Positions 27,752-36,843 of a DNA stretch of 47,367 nucleotides are shown here, in pieces; positions within the stretch are counted from its first letter, which is position 1; each line of letters opens with the position of its first letter. The notes below the pieces were generated by a model. It saw only the letters and a list, made by a program, of their open reading frames with translations, made no database searches and was not told the origin of the DNA. The stretch lies in contig DUEE01000018.1 of the NCBI GenBank assembly GCA_011170285.1, positions 1-47,367 on the forward strand, in the 5' to 3' direction. The stretch is from Dehalococcoidia bacterium (lineage in GTDB: Bacteria > Chloroflexota > Dehalococcoidia > Dehalococcoidales > W498). The translations under genes were made by a program, and so were the position numbers.

Positions 27752-28342
27752 TCATAACACTTCTGCCCCCCGTCCACTGTGTTGTGGCACAGACGCTTCT
27801 ATTTGGGTAAAAATCCGCTCATCTTCAAAAAGCTTCACTGAGATTGCTCCAGATGGACAGGCAGTGGCGCATACCCCACAGCCTCTACATAAGGTTGAAA
27901 CTAAATGGGCAACCCTGCTCTGATTCTCCGCCCGGAGTTCTATAGCTTCATATGGACATAAGATAACACAGATGCCACATCCTGAGCAGATATCCCCATT
28001 AACTGACACGGGAAGGGGATATCCCTCTTCTGCCGCCATATTCTTTAGGACATCCCATACTCTGGAGAACTTTACATTCTGCGGGCAGCGTTGCTCACAG
28101 AGCCAACACTCAGAACAATACCAAATATAAGAGCTACTTACAGCCCTTTTCGTCATCCCAAGGTTAACCATTCTGGCTATCTTCCTTGGGTCAAGCTCAG
28201 CATATACCGTGTGAATAGGGCACCCTGCTGTACAAGTACCACAGGAAAAACACGCAGTTATGTCTTGAGCACCCTCTTGGGCTGCAACCTTAAACTTAAA
28301 ATTCTCATCGAGTTCGGATACTCGGATTGGCTGACCGCCCAT
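27752..28342 (-). CDS. HdrC-like iron-sulfur protein fused to a ferredoxin
   Basis: The N-terminal 110 residues resemble HdrC of heterodisulfide reductase, with cluster motifs CFSCGTCTAGCP and CSECWLCEQRCP. The C-terminal part is a two-cluster ferredoxin (CSGCGICVILCPYEAIEL and CRGCGVCATACPSGAISV). Four [4Fe-4S] clusters are predicted. No HdrB (CCG domain) or HdrA gene is in the window, so this subunit probably carries electrons between the MvhD proteins of the operon and an HdrAB- or MetF-type partner encoded elsewhere. That role is an inference. Confidence 0.85.
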   Translation of the reverse strand: MGGQPIRVSELDENFKFKVAAQEGAQDITACFSCGTCTAGCPIHTVYAELDPRKIARMVNLGMTKRAVSSSYIWYCSECWLCEQRCPQNVKFSRVWDVLKNMAAEEGYPLPVSVNGDICSGCGICVILCPYEAIELRAENQSRVAHLVSTLCRGCGVCATACPSGAISVKLFEDERIFTQIEASVPQHSGRGAEVL

Positions 28343-28357
28343 TAGGTTTTCACCTCC

Positions 28358-30658
28358 TCATCTCAAAGCAAAATTGGCAATGACTGCTTGCCCCAAGGAA
28401 ATGCCGCCGTCATTGCAGGGTACGGAGTGATGAGTAAGCACGCTGAAGCCTTCTCTCTGTAAAGTGGTAGTAGCTAACTTCAGCAGTAGCCGATTTTGAA
28501 ACACGCCACCACTCAGCACAACTTGATTTATACTAGTCTGATTGGTAATTAACTTACACATTTCGATAATCATTTGAGCCACGGTGTTATGAAACTTGAG
28601 TGATATTGAGGGAATAGGGGTTTGGTTTCTAACATCTTGAACTACTGTGTTGAATAGCTCTCCTAACTTTACCACTCTCACTCCTTGATGTTCAACAATA
28701 GAGAAGGGATAGGCTTTCAATCCAAGCTCGTTCCATTCGTTCGGTGCCAGCATCTCCAGCTCGATGACTGCCTGGGCTTCATAATCAATTTCTTGTCTCA
28801 CTCCGACTAAGGCTGAAATGGCATCAAAAAGCCGCCCGGCACTTGAGGTTAAAGGAGAATTTACTCCTCGCTTTAGCTGCTGTTTTATTAACTCAAGCTC
28901 ATCCAGGTCAAGCTTTCTGATGGGTAGATCTTCCAAAAGGAAATCCTCTCCGAGTAACGTATAGAGGTAGCTCAAAGACATGCGATAAGGTTTTTTAATG
29001 GCGGCTACACCTCCGAGTAGAGGCACATATTCTAAATGGCCTACTCTTTGAAAGCTACGCCAATCAGCCAGTAGAAATTCCCCTCCCCAGATGTTGCCAT
29101 CGGTACCGTATCCCGTGCCATCAAAGGCTACCCCGATAACAGGTCCTTCAACCTTATTATCCACTAGGCAACTTACAATATGGGCATGATGGTGTTGAAC
29201 CGGTACAAGACTTAACCCCTGCTCCGAGCCAGCGTCAAGGGCATATTTTGTAGACAGGTACTCTGGGTGCATATCATAAGCCACGATTTCAGGTTCAATG
29301 CGAAATAGCTTTTTATAAAGCTCAACACTATTTTCGAAGTGTTCTAAGGTTTCCTCATTTTCCATATCACCGATGTGTTGACTGAGAAAGGCATGCTCAT
29401 CTTTAGTGAGACAAAATGTATTATTTAGTTCTGCCCCGCAGGCAAGAATTTGTTTTGACTTGAAAGGAAGAAAAATTGGGTATGGGGCATAGCCCCGTGC
29501 CCGCCTTATCGCCTGAGGCGTGTTCTCTACCATATAAACACTATCATCATATCGGGCGAAAATATCGCGATTATGAAATAGGAAACAATCAGCAATTCCG
29601 CTGAGCCTTATTACAGCCTCTTCATTATCTTTGGCTATAGGTTCCTCACTGAGATTGCCGCTGGTCATGACCAGCGGCATATCGGTCTCCTTTAGTAGAA
29701 GGTGATGCAAGGGGGTATAGGGAAGCATAACCCCGAGGTAGTTTATATTCGGGGCTACTGCTGGAGAGATATTAGATGAGTTATGCTTCCACCTTAAAAG
29801 CACAATCGGGCATTGAGGCGATTGAAGGAGCTTTCTCTCTTCAAGAGATACCAAGCAATGCTTTTCAATATCTTCCAGCGTGGCTACCATAACTGCCAAC
29901 GGTTTAGAGGGGCGCCTTTTTCTAGTTCTTAAAAGATTTATCGCTTTCTCGTTAGTAGCGTCACAAACGAGCTGAAATCCACCTAGACCCCTAAGAGCCA
30001 AGACTCTCCCTGCTTTTAAAAGATCGCTCGTTGCCTTAATGGGGTCATTGCCATCAATAGGGTTACCATTACCATCAACTAGCTCTAAGCTAGGACCACA
30101 TTTGAGGCAAGCATTGGGCTGGGCATGAAAACGTCTATCCAATGGGTCATCGTATTCCTGTTGACACTCAGGGCACATTTTGAACTTACGCATGGTAGTC
30201 TTTAGGCGGTCATAGGGGATATCCTCTATGATAGTAAATCGAGGTCCACAATTGGTGCAGTTAGTAAAGGGATAGCCAAAGCGGCGGTCGGTAGGGCAGA
30301 AAATCTCCTTCTTGCAGTCCTCACAGGTAGCGATATCTGGTGATACTAACTGATATTCCCCCTCCAGGCTCAGGCTTTGGTGGATTTTGAACTCAGTATA
30401 ACCCTTCAAGGGATAGAAGGCAGTTTCAATCCTTTCAATGTGTGCTATAGGCGGGGCTTTCGTTTCAAGGTCTGCTATGAAATTCTCAAAGGTTTCTTCA
30501 TCTCCCTCTACCTCAATCTCGACATTTCCCGAGGTATTGCGCACCCAACCCCACAAATTATGCTCGTGAGCCAGCCGATAGACAAAGGGTCTGAAGCCAA
30601 CCCCCTGCACCACTCCGGTTACACTTATCTTTGCCAATCTTGCTACCTTGGTCTGCAT
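28358..30658 (-). CDS. hypF: HypF, carbamoyltransferase
   Basis: HypF makes the thiocarboxamide on HypE from carbamoyl phosphate. The 766-residue protein shows all four parts: acylphosphatase (GVVQGVGFRPFVYRLA, residues 14-29), two zinc fingers (CEDCKKEIFC through CLKCGP, about 110-190), a YrdC-like domain (about 200-390, with KRRPSKPLAVMV), and a Kae1-like domain with HHHAHIVS and VAFDGTGYGTDGNIWGGE. The ends and motifs are intact. It lies between metV and the HdrC-like gene. Confidence 0.98.
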   Translation of the reverse strand: MQTKVARLAKISVTGVVQGVGFRPFVYRLAHEHNLWGWVRNTSGNVEIEVEGDEETFENFIADLETKAPPIAHIERIETAFYPLKGYTEFKIHQSLSLEGEYQLVSPDIATCEDCKKEIFCPTDRRFGYPFTNCTNCGPRFTIIEDIPYDRLKTTMRKFKMCPECQQEYDDPLDRRFHAQPNACLKCGPSLELVDGNGNPIDGNDPIKATSDLLKAGRVLALRGLGGFQLVCDATNEKAINLLRTRKRRPSKPLAVMVATLEDIEKHCLVSLEERKLLQSPQCPIVLLRWKHNSSNISPAVAPNINYLGVMLPYTPLHHLLLKETDMPLVMTSGNLSEEPIAKDNEEAVIRLSGIADCFLFHNRDIFARYDDSVYMVENTPQAIRRARGYAPYPIFLPFKSKQILACGAELNNTFCLTKDEHAFLSQHIGDMENEETLEHFENSVELYKKLFRIEPEIVAYDMHPEYLSTKYALDAGSEQGLSLVPVQHHHAHIVSCLVDNKVEGPVIGVAFDGTGYGTDGNIWGGEFLLADWRSFQRVGHLEYVPLLGGVAAIKKPYRMSLSYLYTLLGEDFLLEDLPIRKLDLDELELIKQQLKRGVNSPLTSSAGRLFDAISALVGVRQEIDYEAQAVIELEMLAPNEWNELGLKAYPFSIVEHQGVRVVKLGELFNTVVQDVRNQTPIPSISLKFHNTVAQMIIEMCKLITNQTSINQVVLSGGVFQNRLLLKLATTTLQREGFSVLTHHSVPCNDGGISLGQAVIANFALR

Positions 30659-30684
30659 TATTTCCTATCATTCCCGATGAATTG

Positions 30685-31326
30685 TTACGGTGTGAATCTC
30701 CAACCCTTTAGTTGATAATCTATAGGAGGGCGAATTTCCTCAAGGAGCTCCAGCTTACCCCGTGCCTTCAAGCGCTCAATAATGAGACTCCAAGCACAAT
30801 CCCTTTCAGGGTCGACCTCACATTTACCATTAGCGGAGCCTCCACAGGGACCGTTAAGCAAACCTTTGGCACATCTAGCAATGGGACAAATACCTCCCGT
30901 TAGGGCTAGGAGGCAATCACCACAGCCGGCACACCTTTCTTCCAAAATACCCTTCTCTCTCTCCTCCGCCCCCATGAAATGGGTATTTTGTGCCGGAAAG
31001 ACAGAGAGCTCAGGGAAAAGCTCAGCCAAAGTTTGCACTCCTATCCCACAAGCTAGAGAGAGCACTGCTTCTACTCCGTCTATTTGAGGTTTGAGCGCAG
31101 AAGCAGTCAAATAAGAATCACACTGTTTTGCTACTGTGGTTACTTTAAAGTTGAAGTTTTTGTTTCTTAACTTTCCGCCGAGCTCAAGCAATTGACTCAA
31201 GATTTTAGCCTCTCGTAAGCCTCTTGGCGGCTGGGTGCAGCCATCACAACCGACTATAAAGATATTGCTATAGGGAGAAATATAATCTAAAACCTCATCC
31301 AAGGGTTTTGATGTTGTTACTATCAT
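30685..31326 (-). CDS. metV: MetV-like protein (methylene-THF reductase C-terminal domain family)
   Basis: MetV is an iron-sulfur protein that pairs with MetF in the methylenetetrahydrofolate reductase of acetogens. This 213-residue protein has an N-terminal IFIVGCDGCTQPPRG. The cysteine-rich C-terminus reads ERCAGCGDCLLALTGGICP, then GLLNGPCGGSANGKCEVDP, a strong family signature. Its start overlaps the preceding gene by 4 bases (ATGA). MetF itself is not in the window. The setting suggests hydrogen-driven, possibly bifurcating, electron flow to methylene-THF reductase. Confidence 0.85.
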   Translation of the reverse strand: MIVTTSKPLDEVLDYISPYSNIFIVGCDGCTQPPRGLREAKILSQLLELGGKLRNKNFNFKVTTVAKQCDSYLTASALKPQIDGVEAVLSLACGIGVQTLAELFPELSVFPAQNTHFMGAEEREKGILEERCAGCGDCLLALTGGICPIARCAKGLLNGPCGGSANGKCEVDPERDCAWSLIIERLKARGKLELLEEIRPPIDYQLKGWRFTP

Positions 31327-32492
31327 TCTTTCCCCCCTTCTAAGTAAATAGCTTCCATCTTCTTACTAAACTGCTCTAATTCTCTATCGAAACTCCCAGA
31401 GTATCTTGGAGCTACCGTACAGAAATGAAGCCTATCCTGAAGACCTATTTGTTTTAGCCTTTCCCCAAGTATTGTAACTGAGTGCTGTGCATTCTTGCTT
31501 GCCCCTTCCTGCTTACAATCTTCTTCGGAGCAAGACGCTATCAAAATGCCATCTACCCCTTTCTGAAACGCCTCCAAGATGTGAAAGGTATCAACTCTTG
31601 AGGCGCAAGGCAAATCTATGAAGCGAACATTTTGATTAAATTCTTCATCCAGTGGTGGGAAAACAGCCCATTGACAGCGAAATACCAGAATCTTGGGCGG
31701 CTTCATTTCTGATAATAGCTTGGAGATTAAAGTCGAAATACTTTCTTCCTCCCAATTCTCCAAGTCCAGGGCTAGTGCCGGACACATAGCCACACACAAG
31801 CCACAGCCTTTGCAGGCAGATAAATCAAAACTGACTGCTCCTGGACTGTCTAACTTAGCGGCATCATAGGGACAGTAAAAGACACAATTGCCACAGGCAA
31901 TGCATAAGTCTTTATCTACTTTTACCTTGAGACTATTCCGCTTTAGGGTTATAACCTCTGTTCCATAGCCAAGTTGGTCCAATAAAAGATTGAGGGCTAG
32001 GATTTTGCGTTTGGTGATTTGACTTCCTCTGTCAAATCGACAGTAATCCTCATCACAAGCAAGAACATAGATCCTTTTTATACCCATAACTATGGCTTTT
32101 AAAAATACCTCCTCCGAAATACGACCAACACAGGGAATAGATAGAGGGATGAATTTTGTCACCCCAAACAGCTTCTCTATCCCAGCAAAGTCGGGGGCGC
32201 TTCCCTTACACATAATAACCAGTTCATCACACTCATATTCCTGTTTTGCTCTCACCAGATACTTGGTTAAGGAATCCATGTCATAATAGATGATGTTAAT
32301 GGCTTTAGCCGGACAATCAGAGTAGCATATTCCGCATACCTGGCATTTTTCTATCTCCAGAAAGGTCTTACCGGTTTCGGTATCCCTTTTTATCGCCTCA
32401 AAGGGGCAAAGGGTAGAACAAATAGAGCAACTGCTACAATAGTCCTCATTTATTTCAACTGCCGCCCTCTCTTCAGTAAGCTGTTCGTTCAA
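31323..32492 (-). CDS. Ferredoxin-MvhD-ferredoxin-MvhD fusion protein
   Basis: This 389-residue protein holds two tandem units. Unit one has two [4Fe-4S] motifs (CSSCSICSTLCP and CQVCGICYSDCP, residues 19-68) then an MvhD-like fold (ELVIMCKGSAPDFAG, then PLSIPCVGRISEEVFLKAI and LACDEDYCRF). Unit two has two more clusters (CIACGNCVFYCPYDAAK and CKGCGLCVAMCPALAL, about 197-240) then a second MvhD-like fold (ILVFRCQWAVFPP, IDLPCASRVDTFHILEAF and SCSEEDCKQEG). MvhD passes electrons between the hydrogenase and HdrA. It overlaps mvhD upstream and metV downstream by four bases each. Confidence 0.8.
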   Translation of the reverse strand: MNEQLTEERAAVEINEDYCSSCSICSTLCPFEAIKRDTETGKTFLEIEKCQVCGICYSDCPAKAINIIYYDMDSLTKYLVRAKQEYECDELVIMCKGSAPDFAGIEKLFGVTKFIPLSIPCVGRISEEVFLKAIVMGIKRIYVLACDEDYCRFDRGSQITKRKILALNLLLDQLGYGTEVITLKRNSLKVKVDKDLCIACGNCVFYCPYDAAKLDSPGAVSFDLSACKGCGLCVAMCPALALDLENWEEESISTLISKLLSEMKPPKILVFRCQWAVFPPLDEEFNQNVRFIDLPCASRVDTFHILEAFQKGVDGILIASCSEEDCKQEGASKNAQHSVTILGERLKQIGLQDRLHFCTVAPRYSGSFDRELEQFSKKMEAIYLEGGKE

Positions 32493-32914
32493 TTTGCTCC
32501 CCCTTTCCCATTTGGTGTAAAGGGACCGAGCTCAGTAACTTCATCGATAAACCCGTTCACTGCGCTGCGGAATTTTGGTGACTCAGAGGCCGAAATCCAT
32601 TCTAGCTTTAATCTCTCGGATTCAATCCCGAGTTGGGGGAGCATATTTCTGAGTAGCATTATCCTTCGTCTAGCCTTATAATTTCCGCTGCTATAATGGC
32701 AATCTCCCGGATGACACCCGGCTACCATCACCCCATCGGCTCCTTGAGCAAAGGCATGGAAGATGAAGGTGGGGTCTATTCTTCCTGAACACATAGTTCG
32801 AATTACCCTGAAATAGGGTTTAATCTTTAATCTTGAAGTGCCGGCAAGGTCTGCACCGGCATATGAGCACCAGTTACAGCAGAACACTATTATTTTGGGG
32901 GTAAAATCGTTCAT
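32489..32914 (-). CDS. mvhD: MvhD, hydrogenase delta subunit
   Basis: This is a stand-alone 141-residue MvhD with the [2Fe-2S]-type cysteines FCCNWCSYAGAD (about residues 11-22), VIRTMCSGRIDPTFI and VAGCHPGDCHY. In methanogens MvhD links the MvhAG hydrogenase to HdrA. It overlaps the maturation protease gene before it by four bases (ATGA). It is probably the direct electron acceptor of the hydrogenase encoded upstream in the operon. Confidence 0.92.
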   Translation of the reverse strand: MNDFTPKIIVFCCNWCSYAGADLAGTSRLKIKPYFRVIRTMCSGRIDPTFIFHAFAQGADGVMVAGCHPGDCHYSSGNYKARRRIMLLRNMLPQLGIESERLKLEWISASESPKFRSAVNGFIDEVTELGPFTPNGKGGAN

Positions 32915-33357
32915 AGTCTTTCCTCCTCTATTATTTGCTTGCTAATGAATGGTATCCTTTTCTCTATCTCTTCAGTGCACTGTTCACCAAAGGTTATATT
33001 ATCCCTTATCTCCACAGCATATAGGCTAATGTATTTGGGCATATGATAGCCCAGACTTTCTCCAAGTTTAAATGCAGTGGCTATATCTACGCCATGAGTT
33101 GAGAAAACATACATAGACGGCTTCAAGTCTTCTAGCTCAAGCTTATAGAGCTCTCCCGAATTCCCCTCGGTCTTTATAGAATCGATAATAACCAGCTTAT
33201 CATAGCCGTCTACATGGTCAATGAGTGCAATCCCGGCTTCACTTGTCTCTATCACTTCTAGATAGGGGTTTTCCTCTTTAATTTTTTGAGCAATTCTGAT
33301 TCCAACTCCATCATCGCTAAGAATTGGATTGCCAAAGCCTAAAATAAGTGTTTTCAC
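32911..33357 (-). CDS. Hydrogenase maturation protease (HycI/HyaD family)
   Basis: This endopeptidase removes the C-terminal tail of the large subunit after nickel insertion. The 148-residue protein has GFGNPILSDDGVG at the start, including the nickel-sensing Asp, and then ETSEAGIALID, VIIDSIKT and STHGVDIATAFKLGE. The large subunit at 35380 has a 20-residue tail after its last active-site motif, which fits as the substrate. Confidence 0.93.
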   Translation of the reverse strand: MKTLILGFGNPILSDDGVGIRIAQKIKEENPYLEVIETSEAGIALIDHVDGYDKLVIIDSIKTEGNSGELYKLELEDLKPSMYVFSTHGVDIATAFKLGESLGYHMPKYISLYAVEIRDNITFGEQCTEEIEKRIPFISKQIIEEERL

Positions 33358-33368
33358 TTTTCCTTATT

Positions 33369-34337
33369 TCACCTTAGAATCCCTTTTACAATAACATCCA
33401 CTGCCTCATCCTCATCCAGCCCTCTTGACATTAATGTCTGCATTTGCTTTTTATCTATACTGCCTATGGCTGCCTCATGAGTTACCTTTGCCTTGTCATT
33501 AGTTGCTACAAGAATTGGTATCGACTTGGCTATTGCCTGTTTCCCAATAACTACCTCCATACAGTCCATATGTCCTCTGGTATAAGCAGCATTGGCATAG
33601 GTTTCACCTGTTACCTCTGACCAGCTTCTATCTGTTGGCACCACTCTGGTCTTTATCAGGCTCCTGGCACCCTCGCCATTTAGGTTTACCCGGTCAAACA
33701 TCTTTATGACATCGTCCTCTTTGCCATACACCTTGGCTACTATTTCAACTACACTTTTAGCCGCACAGGTAACCTCATAATTAATGTGCAGCTTACCTAC
33801 CCGTCCTTCAATCAAGCTAAAAGTATTTTGAAATTCACCTTTCTCTCCAACCTCAATCTTTGCCCTTGGGATTACCTTGATACCACCGAAGTCTCCGTGG
33901 TAGTGAATTTCGCTATAGTAAAACTTAGCATTGTTTCCTATTTTTATATCGGCATCCATCTTGTGAATTATGTTAACAGCATTGGGGAAGATGCAATGGG
34001 CAATTATACTCACCTCAGCATAATCTTGAATATTAATTTTTAAGTCAATCTCTTGTAGACCCTCCTTGGGCAGAATGCCGAAGCATAAATAAACAGGATA
34101 TTTGATTTTCCTTCCTTCCTCTACTGTTAGCTCAATAGCAACCCCTTGTTTCTTTTGTTCTGATTTCAGTCGTATGCCTTCTACCTGATTAGCACTTAAA
34201 ACGCGGCTTTCATGAACGACAAGGCTGGCTACCTCTTTACTGGTGAAGGCTTCCTTATTCCCGCCTGCTTTTTCGTAGGCGTCAATAATCTCTGGGTATT
34301 CCTCTTTGATAGTAAGCATATTCTGAATCGCCTTCAT
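33369..34337 (-). CDS. SufB/SufD-like Fe-S assembly protein
   Basis: This 322-residue protein has the beta-helix core of the SufBD family, with SIIAHCIFPNAVNIIHK and SEVTGETYANAAYTRGHMDC, and the end LMSRGLDEDEAVDVIVKGIL. It is shorter than bacterial SufB (about 470) and resembles the archaeal two-component SufBC type. The start overlaps sufC by four bases. There is no SufD, SufS or SufU nearby. Confidence 0.88.
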   Translation of the reverse strand: MKAIQNMLTIKEEYPEIIDAYEKAGGNKEAFTSKEVASLVVHESRVLSANQVEGIRLKSEQKKQGVAIELTVEEGRKIKYPVYLCFGILPKEGLQEIDLKINIQDYAEVSIIAHCIFPNAVNIIHKMDADIKIGNNAKFYYSEIHYHGDFGGIKVIPRAKIEVGEKGEFQNTFSLIEGRVGKLHINYEVTCAAKSVVEIVAKVYGKEDDVIKMFDRVNLNGEGARSLIKTRVVPTDRSWSEVTGETYANAAYTRGHMDCMEVVIGKQAIAKSIPILVATNDKAKVTHEAAIGSIDKKQMQTLMSRGLDEDEAVDVIVKGILR

Positions 34338-35041
34338 TCTGGCATATTGATGTGGTCACATACTTGGCAATTCTGCCTAAACCATTGACACATTTCCTTG
34401 GGAGAACCCGTCTTTAATATCTTCCCGGCACACAGCACAGATGCCCTATTTGCCATTTCTACAGCGTCTTCATTATGAGTGATTAACAAAACAGAGGAAC
34501 CGAGACTTTTCATTTTCACTATGCCATTTATAATATGAGGTAATGAGACCACATCTATCCCGGAGTCAACCTCGTCCAGAATGGCAAGTTTTGGTTTCAT
34601 AGCTAAAACAGAGGCAAGCTCTACCCTCCTTCTCTCTCCGCCACTTAAACTGGCATCGACAGCTCGGTTAAAAAATTGTGAAGGTGGGAGTCCAACTGCC
34701 CAGAGACAGTCCTCAATCTCTCCTATTTTCAATTCATTGGTTAACTCCAGGTATTCTCTTATGGTAAATCCCTCAAATCTGGCTGGTTCTTGCCAGGCAA
34801 GGGTTATCCCTATATTTGCCCGTTGAGAAATTGGATATCTGGTAATGTCCTCGCCTTCAAATATTACCTTTCCATCATCAGGCAAGTAATCCACCCCCAT
34901 TATCAGGTAAGCCAGTGTTGTTTTCCCTGTTCCATTTGTTCCCAATATAGCATGTATTTCCCCTTTTTCTACATGCAGGTTCAAATCATCAATTATGGGT
35001 TTGTCATCCAATGTCAATTTCAGACTCTTTATTTGTAGCAC
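34334..35041 (-). CDS. SufC-like ABC ATPase for Fe-S assembly
   Basis: This ABC-type ATPase energises the SufB scaffold. Its 235 residues include Walker A GTNGTGKTTLAYLIMG (about residues 34-49), the Q-loop LAWQEPARFEG, the signature LSGGERRRVELASVLAM, and Walker B PKLAILDEVDSGID. The SufC family hallmark DEVDSGIDVVSL is clear. With SufB it forms a minimal SufBC machine in the hydrogenase operon. Confidence 0.92.
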   Translation of the reverse strand: MLQIKSLKLTLDDKPIIDDLNLHVEKGEIHAILGTNGTGKTTLAYLIMGVDYLPDDGKVIFEGEDITRYPISQRANIGITLAWQEPARFEGFTIREYLELTNELKIGEIEDCLWAVGLPPSQFFNRAVDASLSGGERRRVELASVLAMKPKLAILDEVDSGIDVVSLPHIINGIVKMKSLGSSVLLITHNEDAVEMANRASVLCAGKILKTGSPKEMCQWFRQNCQVCDHINMPE

Positions 35042-35149
35042 ATTGGCACCGCTTTCGTTTTTAGCCTCATTCTGAGCAGTCTAGCTTTAGCTTTACCACC
35101 TAAAACAAGATGCTCACATATGGGCATCATTCCCCTATAAGAGTTACCA

Positions 35150-35368
35150 TTAGACGGCAATCACTTCCTTAACCTCAGGTATTTGGTCTTTGAGCATTCG
35201 TTCAATCCCCTGGTGCAAGGTTATAGTTGCCATGGGGCAGCCGAAACAGGCGCCTTTTAAGCTCAGTGTCACCACCCCCTCGTTCACATTCACTAGCTCG
35301 ACATCACCGCCATGTGCCTGTATAGCTGGTCTTATTTGGGCCAGGACTGCTTCTACCTTCTCCCTCAT
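35150..35368 (-). CDS. NifU C-terminal domain (Nfu-type) protein
   Basis: This is a 72-residue stand-alone Nfu domain that carries a [4Fe-4S] cluster between two cysteines. It has IRPAIQAHGGDVELV, the CXXC motif GACFGCPMATITL and the end DQIPEVKEV. It likely transfers clusters made by SufBC to the hydrogenase subunits encoded just upstream. Confidence 0.94.
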   Translation of the reverse strand: MREKVEAVLAQIRPAIQAHGGDVELVNVNEGVVTLSLKGACFGCPMATITLHQGIERMLKDQIPEVKEVIAV

Positions 35369-35379
35369 AGCTTATCCTG

Positions 35380-36843
35380 TTATTCACTCCTTTTTAATTT
35401 TCCCACCAAGCCCCCATTATTATCATATACATTAACTTCAAGTGGCATTCTTCCCGGGAGTGAGTGAGTGGCACAGGCGTGACAAGGGTCGTAGGCTCTA
35501 AATGCCATCTCAATCATATTAAGAATTCCATCAGGAACATTTCCTTTGTGTATAAGCGATTTAGCTGCCCTCTCAATGTCCATATTAATGGCAGCTGAGT
35601 TATTCTGTGTGGCTACAATCAGATTTACTTCAGTAAGAATTCCTCTGTCATCAGTTTTATAATGGTGGAAGAGAGTACCTCTGGGTGCTTCGGTTACGCC
35701 TATTCCTTCTTTCGGAATTTCAGTAGGTAAGTTTACTATGTCAGGTGAGGTGAGTTCAGGGTCATGGGCAAGCTCCAGCACTCGTTCCGATGCATAAAGC
35801 GCCTCAATGAGTCGAGCCCAGTGGAAGGCTAGGGTATTATGAACCGGCTTCCCACCTAGCACTTCATACATCTTTTCATAGGCTTCCTGAGCTAGTGGTG
35901 TTGCCATTCCATCCGATGCATTCAGCCGAGCCAACGGTGCTACTCTAAAAACACCGCTCTCTTCCCCATCAACAAATCCCTTCCAGCCTATATTTTTGAG
36001 ATAGGAGAACTTAACATAGGTCCAGGGCTCAACATGCTCCCTGATGTGGTCAAGATATTCCTGAGGTTTAAACTTGGCAAACTCTTTACCATTGGGGTCA
36101 ACCACCCTTATATCACCATCGTAGAAGTTTACCTTGTTATTCTCATCCACCAACCCCATATAATATGTCCTATGCTTATAAATATCCCCGGTAACAAGGT
36201 CGACATACTCTTTATTTTTAAGCACTATATCATCAAAAAGCCCGAGGGCAAACTTTGAGAAGTCCACCGCATATTCCCCTGCCTCTATAATGGTTTTTCT
36301 TTCCTCCTCGGTAATCTGTTTTGAGACCCCACCGGGTAAGCCACAGGAAGGCATAACCGGCTTTCCACCGATTATCCTCAGCACATTCCTCAGCCTTTTC
36401 CTCACCTCAATGACCTTACCGCCAGTCTCCAACCCAACCTTGCCAATAACTCCTAAGATATTTCTATCTGCGGCTGGTGCTTGCGGACCCATAACAAAGT
36501 CGGGACCACCAAGGAAGAAGAAGTGCAATATGTGGTCTTCAGCCTGGAAAGCGTTGTACATAGTTTCCCTTATCTTTTTTGCCGCCGAGGTTGGCTCCAC
36601 CTTGAAGAGGTCGTCCAGGGCTTTAGTTGATGCCATGTGGTGAGCAGTAGGGCATACCCCACAAATCATGGTGGTTATTCTTGGCATCTCCTCAGCCGGT
36701 CTTCCCTCACTGAATTTCTCAAACCCCCTGAGCTCAGGAATCTGCAAATAAGCCCTATCAACCTCCCCTTCCTCATTAAGGAATATCTCTATCTTTCCAT
36801 GTCCCTCAAGCCTGGTTATGGGGTCTATCGTTATCTTTCTCAT
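35380..36843 (-). CDS. mvhA: NiFe hydrogenase large subunit (Mvh/Vhu-like, group 3)
   Basis: This catalytic subunit holds the NiFe site. The 487-residue protein begins with the family stretch DPITRLEGHGKIEIF. It has the first nickel motif as MICGVCPTAHHMAS (about residues 60-73), where Arg is common in place of Met, the EAPRG canopy segment and the second nickel motif DPCHACATHS (about residues 458-467). The short C-terminal tail should be removed by the operon's protease. It has no membrane or Tat feature, so the enzyme is cytosolic. Its start overlaps the small-subunit gene by four bases. Confidence 0.95.
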   Translation of the reverse strand: MRKITIDPITRLEGHGKIEIFLNEEGEVDRAYLQIPELRGFEKFSEGRPAEEMPRITTMICGVCPTAHHMASTKALDDLFKVEPTSAAKKIRETMYNAFQAEDHILHFFFLGGPDFVMGPQAPAADRNILGVIGKVGLETGGKVIEVRKRLRNVLRIIGGKPVMPSCGLPGGVSKQITEEERKTIIEAGEYAVDFSKFALGLFDDIVLKNKEYVDLVTGDIYKHRTYYMGLVDENNKVNFYDGDIRVVDPNGKEFAKFKPQEYLDHIREHVEPWTYVKFSYLKNIGWKGFVDGEESGVFRVAPLARLNASDGMATPLAQEAYEKMYEVLGGKPVHNTLAFHWARLIEALYASERVLELAHDPELTSPDIVNLPTEIPKEGIGVTEAPRGTLFHHYKTDDRGILTEVNLIVATQNNSAAINMDIERAAKSLIHKGNVPDGILNMIEMAFRAYDPCHACATHSLPGRMPLEVNVYDNNGGLVGKLKRSE

